Below, piece by piece: positions 4,116-5,457 of a DNA stretch of 5,457 nt (its first letter is position 1; each line of letters starts with the position of its first letter). The position numbers and the translations under genes were made by a program. The notes beneath the pieces were generated by a model. The model was not told where the DNA came from. It ran no database searches and saw only the letters and a program-made list of their open reading frames with translations. This DNA comes from Chloroflexota bacterium (GTDB lineage: Bacteria; Chloroflexota; Limnocylindria; Limnocylindrales; CSP1-4), in NCBI GenBank assembly GCA_021789355.1, contig JAJYJR010000432.1, positions 1-5,457 on the forward strand, read 5' to 3'.

Positions 4116-4576
4116 CCGATCTCGCGCCGGTGACGCTGACGGAGGCGCGCCGCTTCGTGGCGGAGCACCATCGACACAACCGCGCCCCACAGGGCTGGCT
4201 GTTCGGCGTGGGGTTGCGAGAGGGCGACTCCCTCGTCTCGGTAGCGATTGCTGGTCGCCCAGTCTCTCGTAACCTCGACGACGGACGAACGGTGGAGATC
4301 ACGCGAGTCTGCACACTGGGACAACGGAACGCGAACAGCCGCCTCTACGGCGCGTTGTGTCGGGCTGCCGCAGCACTCGGGTACTCCCGGGCCGTGACGT
4401 ACACGCTGCTGTCGGAGTCCGGCTCGTCTCTGCGAGCTGCGGGGTTCCAGCAAGCAGAGCAGTTGAGCCAGCGGACCTCGTGGGCCAACCCGTCTCGTCC
4501 TCGACAGGACCGCACGATCTGGGGCGAGCGCACGCTACCGGATGAGCCGAGGGTGCGCTGGGAGCGTGTGCTGTGA
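4112..4576 (+). CDS. XF1762-like GNAT-type acyltransferase
   Basis: 154 residues, resembling the XF1762 family of phage and bacterial proteins with an acyl-CoA N-acyltransferase (GNAT) fold. Features seen in order are TLTEARRFVAEHHRHN (8-23), the GVGL and VSVAIAGRPVSR strand segment (32-53), EITRVCTLGQRNANSRLYGAL (62-82), and YTLLSESGSSLRAAGF (97-112), which corresponds to the closing GNAT motif. The tail WGERTLPDEPRVRWERVL also looks like the family. Such enzymes transfer an acyl group from acyl-CoA to an amine. The substrate here is unknown and could be a small molecule, a protein, or a modified base or nucleotide. ATG 4112 overlaps the previous stop as ATGA, and the stop overlaps the SbcC-like GTG as GTGA, so expression is tied to both neighbours. 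Confidence 0.82.
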   Translation: MTDLAPVTLTEARRFVAEHHRHNRAPQGWLFGVGLREGDSLVSVAIAGRPVSRNLDDGRTVEITRVCTLGQRNANSRLYGALCRAAAALGYSRAVTYTLLSESGSSLRAAGFQQAEQLSQRTSWANPSRPRQDRTIWGERTLPDEPRVRWERVL

Positions 4577-5457
4577 GGCTGACCGCGCTTCGGTTGGTGA
4601 ACTTCATGAGCTGGGATCACCTCGACCTCGACCTGTCAGAGTGCGACGTGGTAGGCGTCACGGGCAGGGTCGGATTCGGAAAGTCGAGCCTTCTCGACGC
4701 TCTCTTGTGGGCGATCTACGGCGAGGGGCGTGCCAGCGCGGACGCGATGGTGCGGCAGGGCGAGGAGCGCGCGGCGGCCGAGGTGGAGTTCGACGCGGGC
4801 GGACGACGCGTGCTGGTGCGGCGGGAGCGCGAGCGTGGCCGGTCCACGGCGCTGACGCTGGAGGTGGACGGCCAGAGCCTCACCCGGCACACGGTCGCGG
4901 AGACGCAAGGAGCCATCGACGAGCTGGTAGGCGTGTCGTCCGACGCGCTGCTGGCGACGGCGGTCATGGTGCAGGGGCGCAGCGACGAGTTCGTGCGGCT
5001 GCGACCGGCCGAGCGCATGGCGCTGCTCTCGGACCTCGTGGTGGAGGACCCGTACCCCGCGTGGCATGAGGAGGCGAAACGCCGTCGCGATGATACACGT
5101 GAAACGGCCGCCAAGGCGGAGGCGCGTCGGGCGCTGCTGGCCGAGCAGGGCGAGCGCGCCGCGGAGTACCGAGAGGCTGCGGCTAGGCACTCTGCCGCCG
5201 CAGAGCGCGCGAGGGAGGAGGCCGAGTCGAGCCTGCGGGCGCTGCGTGACGCCGAGGCGGCCACTGCGGGGCTGCGAGTCGCGGAGGAGCGCCGAGCGCG
5301 TCTGGCGGCGGAGGTGGAGCGTGTCGCTGCGGAGCGCGAGCGACTGGAGGCCGACGTCCTTCGCCTGCGTGCGGTGGTCGAGCAGCCCGACCCGTCGATG
5401 CCACCGCGACCAGACCCCGAGGTGTTACGGCAGGCTGAGGAGGATGCCGAGGTTGCT
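4573..5457 (+). CDS. SbcC/Rad50-like ATPase, N-terminal part (3' partial)
   Basis: Runs from GTG 4573 (GTGA overlap with the acyltransferase stop) off the right edge; 295 residues are present. The start RLTALRLVNFMSWDHLDLDL is the usual beginning of an SbcC/Rad50/SMC head. Walker A is GRVGFGKSS (31-39), followed by LLDALLWAIYGEG. The Q-loop region is MVQGRSDEFVRLRPAERMALLSDLV (Gln134). From about 160 onward the sequence is Ala/Glu/Arg-rich coiled coil, broken near 276-283 by a proline-rich PDPSMPPRPDP. The zinc hook, signature motif and Walker B should lie beyond the window. Such ATPases pair with an SbcD/Mre11-type nuclease to process DNA ends, and a nuclease gene may follow or precede. The second and third Walker A residues (RV, usually PN or similar) are mildly unusual, but the essential G-x-G-K-S is intact. 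Confidence 0.9.
   Translation, partial: MRLTALRLVNFMSWDHLDLDLSECDVVGVTGRVGFGKSSLLDALLWAIYGEGRASADAMVRQGEERAAAEVEFDAGGRRVLVRRERERGRSTALTLEVDGQSLTRHTVAETQGAIDELVGVSSDALLATAVMVQGRSDEFVRLRPAERMALLSDLVVEDPYPAWHEEAKRRRDDTRETAAKAEARRALLAEQGERAAEYREAAARHSAAAERAREEAESSLRALRDAEAATAGLRVAEERRARLAAEVERVAAERERLEADVLRLRAVVEQPDPSMPPRPDPEVLRQAEEDAEVA

Overview
The window is high-GC, and every supportable gene reads left to right in one tightly packed series. Gene content and style point to a tailed phage or prophage-like element of an actinobacterial host: a ParB-like/methyltransferase fusion, a DUF932 protein, an XF1762-type acyltransferase, an SbcC/Rad50-like ATPase, and several tiny cysteine-knuckle proteins joined by 4-base start/stop overlaps. 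No structural, lysis or integrase gene is visible, so lytic phage, prophage and other mobile element cannot be told apart from this window.

Layout. Bases 1-125 hold the last 40 residues of an unrecognised protein. Bases 122-288 form a structured leader with a possible 50-codon ORF. Its stop overlaps the Shine-Dalgarno (SD) sequence of the next gene. The leader contains an exact 9-base complement of that SD and a long hairpin between the two. Bases 289-2013 encode a 574-residue fusion of a ParB-like N-terminal domain and an S-adenosylmethionine-dependent DNA methyltransferase. Its variable central linker (about 900-1250) is packed with at least five long inverted repeats of 11-15 bp arms, including a perfect 30-bp palindrome. 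This is the most unusual structure in the window.

Bases 2014-2345 hold a short cysteine protein gene and a duplicated start-associated sequence. One copy of that sequence is split by a near-consensus TTGACA/TACCGT promoter with a dyad over its -10. From 2346 to the right edge, six genes (DUF932, three small cysteine proteins, XF1762-like acyltransferase, SbcC-like ATPase) are each linked by a GTGA or ATGA overlap, so they are probably one translationally coupled operon driven from the promoter near 2029.

How they may work together. The methyltransferase would modify phage DNA. The SbcC-like ATPase, probably with a nuclease partner beyond the right edge, would act on DNA ends. DUF932, the acyltransferase and the small cysteine proteins have no established role. 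A DNA-modification and DNA-metabolism module is the reasonable inference. There is no stretch over 300 bases without a gene, and I see no tRNA, rRNA, CRISPR array or transposase.
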